Assembly: GCA_965206395.1 (NCBI GenBank)
Contig: CBDBJK010000036.1
Span: 186,001 to 250,000 of the forward strand
DNA from: CBDBJK01 sp965206395
GTDB taxonomy: Bacteria > Chloroflexota > Dehalococcoidia > Lucifugimonadales > CATOSD01
Length of the DNA stretch: 64,000 nt
Direction of reading: 5' to 3'
In this document: positions 34,830-42,791 of the stretch, in pieces
How positions within the stretch are numbered: the stretch's first letter is position 1
Layout: each line of letters opens with the position of its first letter
Notes under the pieces: generated by a model
The model's input: the letters and a program-made list of their open reading frames with translations, nothing else
Database searches by the model: none
What the model was told of the DNA's origin: nothing
Program-made: the position numbers and the translations under genes

Positions 34830-35963
34830 CTACGCGCGCAGCAGTTGAGGCAGGCGCTTGAGGTGGCTGATGTCCTTTGCCGAGACGAAGTGGTCTACGT
34901 AGGGCGTCACCGCCTGTAGGCCGCGAGCTAGCGGTTCGTAGTCCTGCGTGCCCAGCAGGGGATTGAGCCATACGACGCTTCGCACTCGCCTCTGCATACG
35001 CCGTATCTCGCGTGCCAGTTGCTGCGGGTTGCCGGTCTCCCAGCCGTCGCTGAGTAGAAAGACCGTCGTGTAGCGGTCTTGAAGGCCCTCGTATTCGGCG
35101 TTTACGCGGGCGATAGATTCGTCTATGCGCGTGCCGCCTGACCAGTGGTTTACGACCGCGCCGACGCGACGCAGCGCCTCACTAAAAGACGGCGCTTTCA
35201 TCTGCCGCGTCACGCGAGTAACCGATGTGCTGAAGACGAAGGTCTCGACGCGCTTCGTATGCTGTGTGACCGCGTAAACAAGCTGCAAAAGCAGCCTGGC
35301 ATGGCGGTCCATAGAGCCGCTAACGTCGAGCAGAACCATTAGGCGCGGCACTCGCGGAACCCGTCGCATACGCGGCAGGCGTATGGGTTCGCCTCCTGTA
35401 GCGAGGTTAAGGCGGAGAGCGCCTCTCAGGTCTGGAATGCCCTTGCGCTTGTGACGTTTGCGGCGTCGTCCTGGGCGAGAGGCCAATGCCCGCACCATCC
35501 GCGCGGCGATGCGCGAAAGCTCGGACAGCTCGTCGGACTGCAACATCGTCAGGTCTTTCTCGGCGGCGACCTCCGCCGCGCTAGCGCCCGTGCGCACTAT
35601 TTGCAGGAGGGTGTCGTCGGAGCGCGAGTCATTCTCCGGCAGCAGTATGCTCCTTGGGCGCGGTCTGAAGTCGCGCATCCCTCCGGCTGGCCCCATACCC
35701 GGCTTTGTAGGTTGCGCTGTTGGTTGAGGCTCGAAGCTCCAGAATTTCTCGAAAAGCTCGTCGAAGATGCCGATTTCCTCGCGGCGCGACAGCATGAGGC
35801 TGCGTAGTGTCCAGTAGACGCGGCCTCTGTCCATCATGTCCACCAGGCTGACAGCGCGCACGGCGTCAGCGGCTTCTTGCGGCCCTATCAGCAGGCCGTG
35901 ATCGCGCAGGACGCGACAGAACCGCGTCAGATGAGATATAAAGTCGTATTGAGGCTGCATCAT
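34830..35963 (-). CDS. VWA-domain CoxE-like protein
   Basis: A 377-residue protein of the CoxE/VWA_CoxE family. The N-terminal helical region (residues 1-90, with FISHLTRFCRVLRDHGLLIG) is typical. A basic linker with RPGRRRKRHKRKGIPDLRG leads into the VWA domain, whose MIDAS motif LMVLLDVSGSMDRHARLLLQ is intact, as is LLSDGWETGNPQ. CoxE-type proteins usually act with a MoxR AAA+ ATPase in assembling metalloenzymes; no MoxR gene is in view. It is 17 bp downstream of the alpha/beta hydrolase gene. Confidence 0.88.
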   Translation of the reverse strand: MMQPQYDFISHLTRFCRVLRDHGLLIGPQEAADAVRAVSLVDMMDRGRVYWTLRSLMLSRREEIGIFDELFEKFWSFEPQPTAQPTKPGMGPAGGMRDFRPRPRSILLPENDSRSDDTLLQIVRTGASAAEVAAEKDLTMLQSDELSELSRIAARMVRALASRPGRRRKRHKRKGIPDLRGALRLNLATGGEPIRLPRMRRVPRVPRLMVLLDVSGSMDRHARLLLQLVYAVTQHTKRVETFVFSTSVTRVTRQMKAPSFSEALRRVGAVVNHWSGGTRIDESIARVNAEYEGLQDRYTTVFLLSDGWETGNPQQLAREIRRMQRRVRSVVWLNPLLGTQDYEPLARGLQAVTPYVDHFVSAKDISHLKRLPQLLRA

Positions 35964-35980
35964 CTCAGAGTCATGAAAAT

Positions 35981-36841
35981 CTATGTCAGAGACCCGGCTG
36001 CTGCGCCTGCGTCACGCTTCGCCCATTTGCCGGACTCCACAGCCGTCAGGAAATCCAGCACGATTCGGTTGAAAAGGTCTGGTTCTTCGAGATTGATGCC
36101 GTGCCCCGACTGCGGAAGCACTACCAGGCCTGATGCGGGAATGCATCGCTTCATGAAGATGCCTGGCTCGATGCAGGCGTCATCCTCGTCACCGACCATT
36201 ATCAGCGTCGGCACGTCGAGGGCGCGCAGCCTGTCCTCAAGGGCGTAAATCGGCGGACGCTTGCCCTGCACGCCGCGAAATGTCAGTGCGGAGCCTATGG
36301 GCGAGTGTTCCGAGAGCTGGTTTGAGAACTCTTGCCAGCCCTTCGGGTCTTTTCGTTGAAGCTGCACGCGAGCGGGGCCGCGAGCGTAGTCGCGCATCGC
36401 CGTCATTCCTCCGGTTTCCATGCTCTGCGCGAATTCGTTCACCCGCTTCTCGAAAAGCTCAGGCTCGTCGGAGCCGCTGCCCGTTCCTGCCACAATCAGC
36501 GACTTCGCCATTCTGGGATGGGTCAGGCCAAAGTTAAGCGCGACGTTGCCGCCCATAGACAGTCCGCCGACGTGCGCCTGCTCTATACCAAGATGCTCCA
36601 GCAGGCCACGCAGGTCTTCCACCGCCTGCTCTTGACTGTAGTCATCCAGATTTGTAGGTACATCTGATGGTGGATAACCTCGCGCGCAGTAGGTAATGAC
36701 CTGGTAGCGTCGAGTGAAGAACCTGACCTGAGTCTCCCACGAGCGAATGTCTCCCCCGAACTCATGGCTCCACACCAACGGGAAGCCCTCGCCGTGGACT
36801 TCGTAGTAAAGGTTGACCCCGTTAATCAGCGCCTTCGGCAT
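35981..36841 (-). CDS. alpha/beta hydrolase
   Basis: A 286-residue alpha/beta-hydrolase. The N-terminal strands read INGVNLYYEVHGEGFPLVWS, where the usual oxyanion HG motif is replaced by HEFGG. The nucleophile elbow is GLSMGGNVA (Ser at about residue 94), the acid is likely in IMVGDEDDACI and the catalytic His is in VVLPQSGHGINLEEP. All three catalytic residues are therefore present. The substrate is unknown; relatives include esterases and 3-oxoadipate enol-lactonases. It forms a two-gene minus-strand unit with the CoxE-like gene. Confidence 0.9.
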   Translation of the reverse strand: MPKALINGVNLYYEVHGEGFPLVWSHEFGGDIRSWETQVRFFTRRYQVITYCARGYPPSDVPTNLDDYSQEQAVEDLRGLLEHLGIEQAHVGGLSMGGNVALNFGLTHPRMAKSLIVAGTGSGSDEPELFEKRVNEFAQSMETGGMTAMRDYARGPARVQLQRKDPKGWQEFSNQLSEHSPIGSALTFRGVQGKRPPIYALEDRLRALDVPTLIMVGDEDDACIEPGIFMKRCIPASGLVVLPQSGHGINLEEPDLFNRIVLDFLTAVESGKWAKRDAGAAAGSLT

Positions 36842-36871
36842 TTTGCCCCCTCCTTTTGTAATTATCGCAAT

Positions 36872-36950
36872 ACCGCAGAGACCGCAGAATTCGCAGGGAA
36901 TTTATTTTAGCTTTCTTCTTACCTCGGCGGTCTCTGTGTACTCTGCGGTG
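36872..36950. repeat. ACCGCAGAG inverted-repeat element
   Basis: ACCGCAGAGACCGCAGAA at 36872-36889 is complementary in blocks to CGGTCTCTG and CTCTGCGGT at 36928-36950. A degenerate relative lies around 49315-49520. It is located between the divergent hydrolase and SRPBCC genes. Confidence 0.6.
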
Positions 36951-37049
36951 CATTTTTAGTAGTAAGTTCTCCAGCTTGTGGCCTGCACAAGTATAATATA
37001 TCTTAACGACATGCGATGGCTGGGTTAACCTGTGATTGGGAGGACGGAA

Positions 37050-37490
37050 GTGGCGATAAGGATAGAGCATACGCTCGTGATTAACCGGCCTGTCGAGGAT
37101 GTTTTCGCGCTGGTGACCGACGTTGAGAGCTTCCCTCGATGGACGGAGAGTGTTATCGAGGCTGTGAAAACATCTGCGGGGCCGGTGGAACTTGGCACGA
37201 CCTGCCGGATAGTGAACAAGGCGATGGGCCGACAGCTTGACCACAGCTTCGTCGTGACGCAGTATGAGCTAAACAAGGCTTATGCCGTCAAAAGCACGGC
37301 GGGGCCGTTTCCGATGGAGATGTCTTACACCGTGGAGTCAGTCGAAGGTGGAACGAGGCTACATGTCGAATCGGAAGCAGACCCACGCGGCGCTATGAGG
37401 CTCGCGGGGCCGATGCTCAATCGTATGCTGAAGAAGCAGATAGCAGCCGACCACGCCAACCTTAAGGCCCTTCTGGAGTCGAGCGCGTAA
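37050..37490 (+). CDS. SRPBCC (START/Bet v1-like) protein
   Basis: A 146-residue SRPBCC-fold protein with a hydrophobic ligand cavity. GTG at 37050 is preferred because GGGAGG lies 7 bases upstream and VAIRIEHTLVINRPVEDVFA is the common opening of the 'polyketide cyclase/dehydrase' group; a GTG at 37032 is also in frame. VTDVESFPRWTESVIEAVKT and the final long helix (RMLKKQIAADHANLKALLES) match the family. The ligand is unknown. It is 41 bp upstream of the cyclase-family gene. Confidence 0.88.
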   Translation: MAIRIEHTLVINRPVEDVFALVTDVESFPRWTESVIEAVKTSAGPVELGTTCRIVNKAMGRQLDHSFVVTQYELNKAYAVKSTAGPFPMEMSYTVESVEGGTRLHVESEADPRGAMRLAGPMLNRMLKKQIAADHANLKALLESSA

Positions 37491-37531
37491 GCCTTCTACC
37501 TGCGAACATTGAAAATTAGGAGCGCAAAGCA

Positions 37532-38479
37532 ATGGCAGTCGAATATCCAACCGAAGCGCAGGTGCTGGACTGGATGACCTCTCTCAGCAATTGGGGACGC
37601 TGGGGAGAGGGCGACCAGTCAGGCTGTCTGAACCTGATTACGCCGTCAAAGCGAACGCAGGCCGCCGCGCTGGTTCGTGACGGCGTCGCTGTAAGCTGCG
37701 CCAGGCCCATAGTCACGGAAATGACGCCGGACGTGACGTATCAGGTTCAGCGTTACATGGTGGACAGCGGCGAGGGTCGGGATACCGATCCGCCGGAACG
37801 CACACGAGCGCGAAGAGGCGCGGCAGAGTTCATTGGCATGGTCTTTCACGGTCAGACGATCACGCACATCGACGCCTTGTCTCATTATTCGTGGCAGGGC
37901 AAGATGTACAATGGCAGGCCCGCCAGCATGATTACATCGCGTGAGGGTGCGCAGACTCACTCTATCGAGGCCGCGTCCGACGGCATAGTGACTCGTGGCG
38001 TGCTTCTCGACATTGCGAAGGTTCGAGGGGTTCCCTGGCTGACCCCGGACGAGCCTGTGATGCCGGAAGACCTTGAGGCGGCGGAGAAGCTGGGAGGCGT
38101 GCGAGTAGAGGAAGGCGACATCCTGCTTGTGCGCACCGGCAACTACCGCAAACGTATTGAGCAGGGGCCTGTGCCGAACACCGAGCCGATGGCCGCCTGT
38201 CAGGTGGCTTGCACTCCCTGGTTCAAGGAGCGGGGCGTCGCTATGCTCGGCACGGACACCTCGAACGACGTGCGCCCCTCGCAGTACCCGAACATAGTCT
38301 CACCGTTGCACATCATGTGCCTGGTGACGCTTGGGATGTGGCTCATCGACAATGCGAACCTGGAGGAGCTAGCAGTGGCGTGTCAGGAGCGCAACCGCTA
38401 CGAATTCATTCTCACCCTAGCGCCTCTGCGCCTGCGCAACGTCACCGGCTCGCCTGTGAATCCGATAGCTCTGTTCTAA
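37532..38479 (+). CDS. cyclase-family (kynurenine-formamidase-like) hydrolase
   Basis: A 315-residue enzyme of the metal-dependent cyclase/KynB family. The metal-binding region reads HGQTITHIDALSHYSWQGKM, matching the HxxxxDxxxH pattern at about residues 106-122. Later EEGDILLVRTGNYRKR and LGTDTSNDVRPSQYPNIVSP also fit the larger members of the family found in Actinobacteria and Chloroflexota. AGGAGCGCAAAGC gives the ribosome site. The substrate is uncertain; family enzymes hydrolyse amides or lactones such as N-formylkynurenine. It may be cotranscribed with the SRPBCC gene. Confidence 0.88.
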   Translation: MAVEYPTEAQVLDWMTSLSNWGRWGEGDQSGCLNLITPSKRTQAAALVRDGVAVSCARPIVTEMTPDVTYQVQRYMVDSGEGRDTDPPERTRARRGAAEFIGMVFHGQTITHIDALSHYSWQGKMYNGRPASMITSREGAQTHSIEAASDGIVTRGVLLDIAKVRGVPWLTPDEPVMPEDLEAAEKLGGVRVEEGDILLVRTGNYRKRIEQGPVPNTEPMAACQVACTPWFKERGVAMLGTDTSNDVRPSQYPNIVSPLHIMCLVTLGMWLIDNANLEELAVACQERNRYEFILTLAPLRLRNVTGSPVNPIALF

Positions 38480-38581
38480 ATTACCCTCTGGGGGAAGGGG
38501 CTACATCCTCTCCCCTGTCGCAACGGTTGGCTGGGGTAGGTAAACTCGAAATATGCCACGATGCAATCGATGCCATGCCTT

Positions 38582-38670
38582 TGACCTCACCCGTCCTTCC
38601 GCGGAAGGAAGAAGAAACCTTATTTTTAGGCGCCCTCTCCGTTCACAGAGAGGGGACGAGGGTGAGGTCA
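38582..38670. repeat. MITE-like inverted-repeat element, copy 2
   Basis: Perfect 11-bp terminal inverted repeats, TGACCTCACCC at 38582-38592 and GGGTGAGGTCA at 38660-38670, bound an 89-bp element. It contains the palindrome TCCTTCCGCGGAAGGA at 38594-38609 and a CCCTCTC/GAGAGGG pair. Its last three bases form the stop codon of the giant membrane protein gene. Confidence 0.7.
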
Positions 38671-41600
38671 GCGCGCTGTCAGCAATCGCCTGCCGCGCGT
38701 CCAGAATAGCGCGCCGAGCACTACAAGGAATGACAGACTAGATAGCGCCATGCTCAATCGGTACGCGTTCTGGGGGGCGAACGCTATCTCGAATCGCCCG
38801 CCCTTTTCGGCCTGTCGTGAGCCGACCCAGAAGCCGTTGAGCGTGCCGAAAGCTGTCACCTGCTCAAGCTCCTCGCCATCCAGAACAGCGTCCCATCCAG
38901 TGTTGAACGACTCCTGCAAGACGAGCAGTCCCGCACTCGGTGGTGTGAGGTCGCCGCTGTAGTTTGTTGCGCTGTCTCGGCTGAACCGAGGCAGGACAGG
39001 CTCAGGAGGCATCAGAATAGCGTCAACAAGCTCCCTGCCGTCCGGTGTCGCGGCGACTTCCACCAGCATAATCGACCTTGCTTTGGCGTCCGAGCCTGAC
39101 AGCGCGACGAATACATCGGATGTGCCTTCGTTCATTTCAAAGGGGTCGCTGACGAACCATACCTGATCGGGCTGACCGTCGAGGGCGGACTTTTCGCGGT
39201 GTATTCGACTAAACGTCGGACGAACCTTGCTTGTTCCGCTGTCAACCTCGCTGGCTATAAAGCCATCCTCGGCATTGACCGTTCCCACGAGCAGGCGATA
39301 CGAACCCTCGCGTACTCCACGCATTCGCACGTTAGAGCCGCTCGTATTCGGGAACAAGCCGAAGTGGTCACGCCCGATGTTTGGGAAGCTTTCCGAGATG
39401 TCGAGAATATCGAAGCCGCGCTTGCCCAACGTACTCCGAAGTCCCTGGGCGTCGCGGTCTGTGGCTGCGCCGATGTTTCGCAGCAAGATTCCCTGTCCCT
39501 CAGACGAAATGACAACCGGGCCGAACTCCGAGTAGTCATCATCCTGAACGTCTAGGGCCAGCGAATTGTCAACGTAAACCTGGAAGCGGTCGTCCAGAAC
39601 TACGAGCCTTAACGTCGCCTCTCCGTTCACCTCTGGAAGCGTCGCCGTCTTGAGCGTGATTGGCCCGTTGCGCGTCTGACGCAACATGGCGATGCGTCCC
39701 AAGTTTTCGTCAATCTCCAGAGAATAATGCTCGATGGTGCTTCTCACTCGAAAATCGAATTTGACTTGCGGGAGGGAATTGCTGTCCAGGGAATTGACCG
39801 ACATTTCCAGCACGAAGTTCCTGGCCTTTGATAGTAATTGGAATGGCTCGACTACTAGCAATGACGTTGGGATGGGGTATGGGCGGGCGAGTGCCGTCGT
39901 TCTGTCAGGGCTGAGGTTGGAGGTGTATATCAGCGGGGGAACGTCGTCTGTTCGACTCAGATTGATAATAGCCTGAAGATTGCGCGGCCCGCTCGCGTCC
40001 AGCGCGGTAAACCATGCCTCCCCCTGAATCTCCTCTTGCAAGCCTGACGGGATGTCGTCGGCAGCCAGCAGGCCGACCTTTGTAGATGCCAGGCTATCCA
40101 TCTGGTACAGAGCAGGTATAACAGTCTCGGCATTTCCCAGATACAACCCGAACATAGAGGCGAAGAACGACTTAGCCGGGTTGTAGTCAAGGTTTTCGTA
40201 TAACGCCGAGCCTTCCCACTCCTCTACAAGCCTCAGACCTGGCAGAGCGGCGATACGCAGACGTTCGACCTTATCGGTGTGAGGTTGTATGACGAAGTAG
40301 CGCACGTTGAACAGGCTCATCACTCTGGTCAGCGTTGCGTCGGGCTGTTTCGCGCTGCGCCTCATCGGGACAACCTCCACGTCCGACAGCATGACATTCT
40401 CATTGCTGGCAAGCGCGGAGATTCTTCCCGACCCCAGGATAGCGTCAGACGTTTTCAAAATCGTGCGTCCGTCAAGGAAAACCTGAATTTGAGAGCCGAC
40501 CATAGCTATCCGTAGATCGTATTGCCGCGCGCTATCGACTTCCACCTGCGACGAAACCAGCACTTCCGGCGTCGAACCGAACTGCGCCAACTCCACGCGA
40601 CCAGTCCCAGGGTTCATCGTGAACGCATAGTACGACCCGTTTGGAAGTTCGTGAAATCTGACCTGAAAGAACTCATCGTCCGCCAGTCCATCCGAAACGG
40701 ACACATGCGTCAATAGCTGAAAATCGGTTAATGTGCCAGCAAGCTCGACAGGCTCACCGCTCAACTCGCCGGATTCGATTCTTTGGGCGGTTGCCGTCTG
40801 CAAATCCTGCACAAAGGCAATGACCTCATCTTCAACGTCAAAGCCGCCAACGCGAAATCCTCCAAACGCCGTGCGCCCGCTTATGGCAGGGCCAACCGTT
40901 CTGCCGAAGTCGATGGCCGAGAGGTGCGGTGGGCCGAAGATGCGGCCTAGCAGGAATGGCGTGGTTGCAAATACCGTTCCTGGCTCTGAGTCTGCAATCC
41001 GCTCAAACGGCGGTATTTCTCCTTCGGGGAGCGTGTACGGAGCGTTCCACTGTCGCAGGCCGGAGAGCTGTACACCAGAGTTCACGGCGACAACCCCAAT
41101 CGCTCCGATGACGGCGAGCCATGCGACGGCATATCCCAGCGGCCCGCGCCAGAATGCCGATTCGATGTGAACCCGTTTGCGTATCAGGGCGAGGCCCGCA
41201 TCAATGCCGATTGCGATGAGGACTGAATAGGCGAACAGCGCAAATGCCAGCCATCGGGACGCGCCACGCACCGACGAAAAATATGGAAGGGTGTCGAGCA
41301 AGAACGTGTACGTGGGCGAGGTTACGTTGCTTGCCAAAAAGATGGCTCCGGTGGCGATGACAATCAGGGCAATTACGCGGAAGTGAATTCTCAGAAGCGA
41401 TGCCGCGACCGCAACTGCGGCCAGTGCCCAGCCTGTTGCATCCATCACAGGCGTGCCGAAGCGAAAACCTACCCGCGAGAGCGTCACCGCTTCCGATAGC
41501 GACGGCAGATTACGGCTCAGGTCGCTCAGGTCGTAGCCGCCTGTTTCGCGCACCAGAGGGATTGTGGAAAGAAGGACACCGGCAACATAGTAAGCCGCGA

Positions 41601-42249
41601 GCGGCAGCGCGACGATGAGGCCTACGATGAGGAATCCCGCTGGCCTTCCAAGGCTTTTGAACTGCTCTAGCTTCGAGCCAAAGCCGATTGCGCGCCCGAT
41701 GAAGAATGATAGCGCGTAGACCAGAACTGCGATGGCAATGATGTAAGTGAATCCGGGTATCGTGGCGGTTGCGAACAAGGCCAACACAAGCGCGAGGAGC
41801 AATGCCCTTCGCATCGACGGCTCTACGAGAACGCGGTCAACGGCAGGGAAAACAAGCGGAGTCAGCGCGAAACCGGCTGCAAGCGGTATCCCCGTTTGCA
41901 TCAATGAGCCTCGGCTGAATACGTAGACTATTGCTGCTACAACTGCGGCAAGCCTGGAGCGGGTGATTGCGAACACCAGCGCATACATGGCGACGAGCGA
42001 AACGACGCTCAGCGACCATACCATGATTTGCGCCGAAGCGAACGGATGGCCGGTAATCTCTACAAGCCACGTCATCATCAGTTCGCTTGACGTGAAGCGA
42101 GAGACGTTTTTGGGTGTGCCGGGGAATTGAGAATCGTCCCACAACTGATGCCACGCGCCGTCCTGGGCCTCGTAGCCTGTCGTGAGGCTTGCGTTAAGGT
42201 CGATGCCCTTGGGCAGGCCGCTTCCCCATAGCAAAGGCCCGATGAGCAC
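38668..42249 (-). CDS. giant GT-C/YfhO-like membrane protein with lectin-like inserts (paralogue 1)
   Basis: A protein of at least 1193 residues. The first about 440 residues hold 10-12 membrane helices with a loop near the start reading GIDLNASLTTGYEAQDGAWH, as in membrane glycosyltransferase-like YfhO/DUF3367 proteins, and LPYFSSVRGASRWLAFALFA. Two LamG-like jelly-roll segments follow (about 505-640 and 800-910; DLRIAMVGSQIQVFLDGRTI and RLVVLDDRFQVYVDNSLAL). The C-terminus has the YfhO-type motif VLQESFNTGWDAVLDGEELE and a last helix. The GTG at 42249 is the first standard start, but the frame is open upstream with a hydrophobic segment (PLLALFLFANIVLIGPLLWG); an ATC at 42342-42340 overlaps the previous stop. 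Likely role: surface glycan or envelope assembly (inference). Confidence 0.85.
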   Translation of the reverse strand: MLIGPLLWGSGLPKGIDLNASLTTGYEAQDGAWHQLWDDSQFPGTPKNVSRFTSSELMMTWLVEITGHPFASAQIMVWSLSVVSLVAMYALVFAITRSRLAAVVAAIVYVFSRGSLMQTGIPLAAGFALTPLVFPAVDRVLVEPSMRRALLLALVLALFATATIPGFTYIIAIAVLVYALSFFIGRAIGFGSKLEQFKSLGRPAGFLIVGLIVALPLAAYYVAGVLLSTIPLVRETGGYDLSDLSRNLPSLSEAVTLSRVGFRFGTPVMDATGWALAAVAVAASLLRIHFRVIALIVIATGAIFLASNVTSPTYTFLLDTLPYFSSVRGASRWLAFALFAYSVLIAIGIDAGLALIRKRVHIESAFWRGPLGYAVAWLAVIGAIGVVAVNSGVQLSGLRQWNAPYTLPEGEIPPFERIADSEPGTVFATTPFLLGRIFGPPHLSAIDFGRTVGPAISGRTAFGGFRVGGFDVEDEVIAFVQDLQTATAQRIESGELSGEPVELAGTLTDFQLLTHVSVSDGLADDEFFQVRFHELPNGSYYAFTMNPGTGRVELAQFGSTPEVLVSSQVEVDSARQYDLRIAMVGSQIQVFLDGRTILKTSDAILGSGRISALASNENVMLSDVEVVPMRRSAKQPDATLTRVMSLFNVRYFVIQPHTDKVERLRIAALPGLRLVEEWEGSALYENLDYNPAKSFFASMFGLYLGNAETVIPALYQMDSLASTKVGLLAADDIPSGLQEEIQGEAWFTALDASGPRNLQAIINLSRTDDVPPLIYTSNLSPDRTTALARPYPIPTSLLVVEPFQLLSKARNFVLEMSVNSLDSNSLPQVKFDFRVRSTIEHYSLEIDENLGRIAMLRQTRNGPITLKTATLPEVNGEATLRLVVLDDRFQVYVDNSLALDVQDDDYSEFGPVVISSEGQGILLRNIGAATDRDAQGLRSTLGKRGFDILDISESFPNIGRDHFGLFPNTSGSNVRMRGVREGSYRLLVGTVNAEDGFIASEVDSGTSKVRPTFSRIHREKSALDGQPDQVWFVSDPFEMNEGTSDVFVALSGSDAKARSIMLVEVAATPDGRELVDAILMPPEPVLPRFSRDSATNYSGDLTPPSAGLLVLQESFNTGWDAVLDGEELEQVTAFGTLNGFWVGSRQAEKGGRFEIAFAPQNAYRLSMALSSLSFLVVLGALFWTRGRRLLTAR

Positions 42250-42341
42250 GATGTTGGCGAATAGAAACAGGGCTAAAAGAGGCGTCCACGTCCATGCGGC
42301 GATACGCCGGACTGTGAGGCGTTCGATGGCGCTTTTAGCGA

Positions 42342-42557
42342 TTACAGGTATCCGAGGTTTCGCAGCCGTTCCTTGACCTTCTCTTCCTCTTCAGGCGTGA
42401 AAACCTCATCGCTCTCGTTTGCGACCTCTTCCAGCACGAACACGATGTAGCCCTCCGCCGACGAAAAATCGGACTCTTCGGCGAGCTTCTCAATCTGCTT
42501 GTACAGGGCTTCAGGTATCTGAACGTTTACAGTTGGCCCCGACTGGGCGTTTGCCAA
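42342..42557 (-). CDS. small ribbon-helix-helix-type protein
   Basis: A 71-residue protein with a CopG/RHH-like pattern: a beta strand VNVQIPEALYKQIEKLAEES, then a helix with EGYIVFVLEEVANES. The acidic, charged C-terminus ends EEEEKVKERLRNLGYL, a tail found on several small proteins and sulfatase-like enzymes. It is directly upstream of the giant membrane protein gene; its stop overlaps where the start of that gene would be expected. It may regulate the operon or dock to the membrane protein; neither is shown. Confidence 0.75.
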   Translation of the reverse strand: MANAQSGPTVNVQIPEALYKQIEKLAEESDFSSAEGYIVFVLEEVANESDEVFTPEEEEKVKERLRNLGYL

Positions 42558-42791
42558 TGTGCGTCCTCCAGATTCAGTTTCCTATTATTTAATATCTTAC
42601 GTTTTCAATAATGGTCGCATCTGGCAACCTGCGAAACAGAGTGGCGTGTGCCAATACTATTGTACCTGCTGTCCTATCAGGTTGATAGAAAAATAATCTG
42701 GATAATTTGGCGATAGGTCGCGCGCACCGTGTTGTAATGAATCACTGTTTTGACGAATATACACGAAGGGCAAGCGTTTCGTTGTTTTCGG

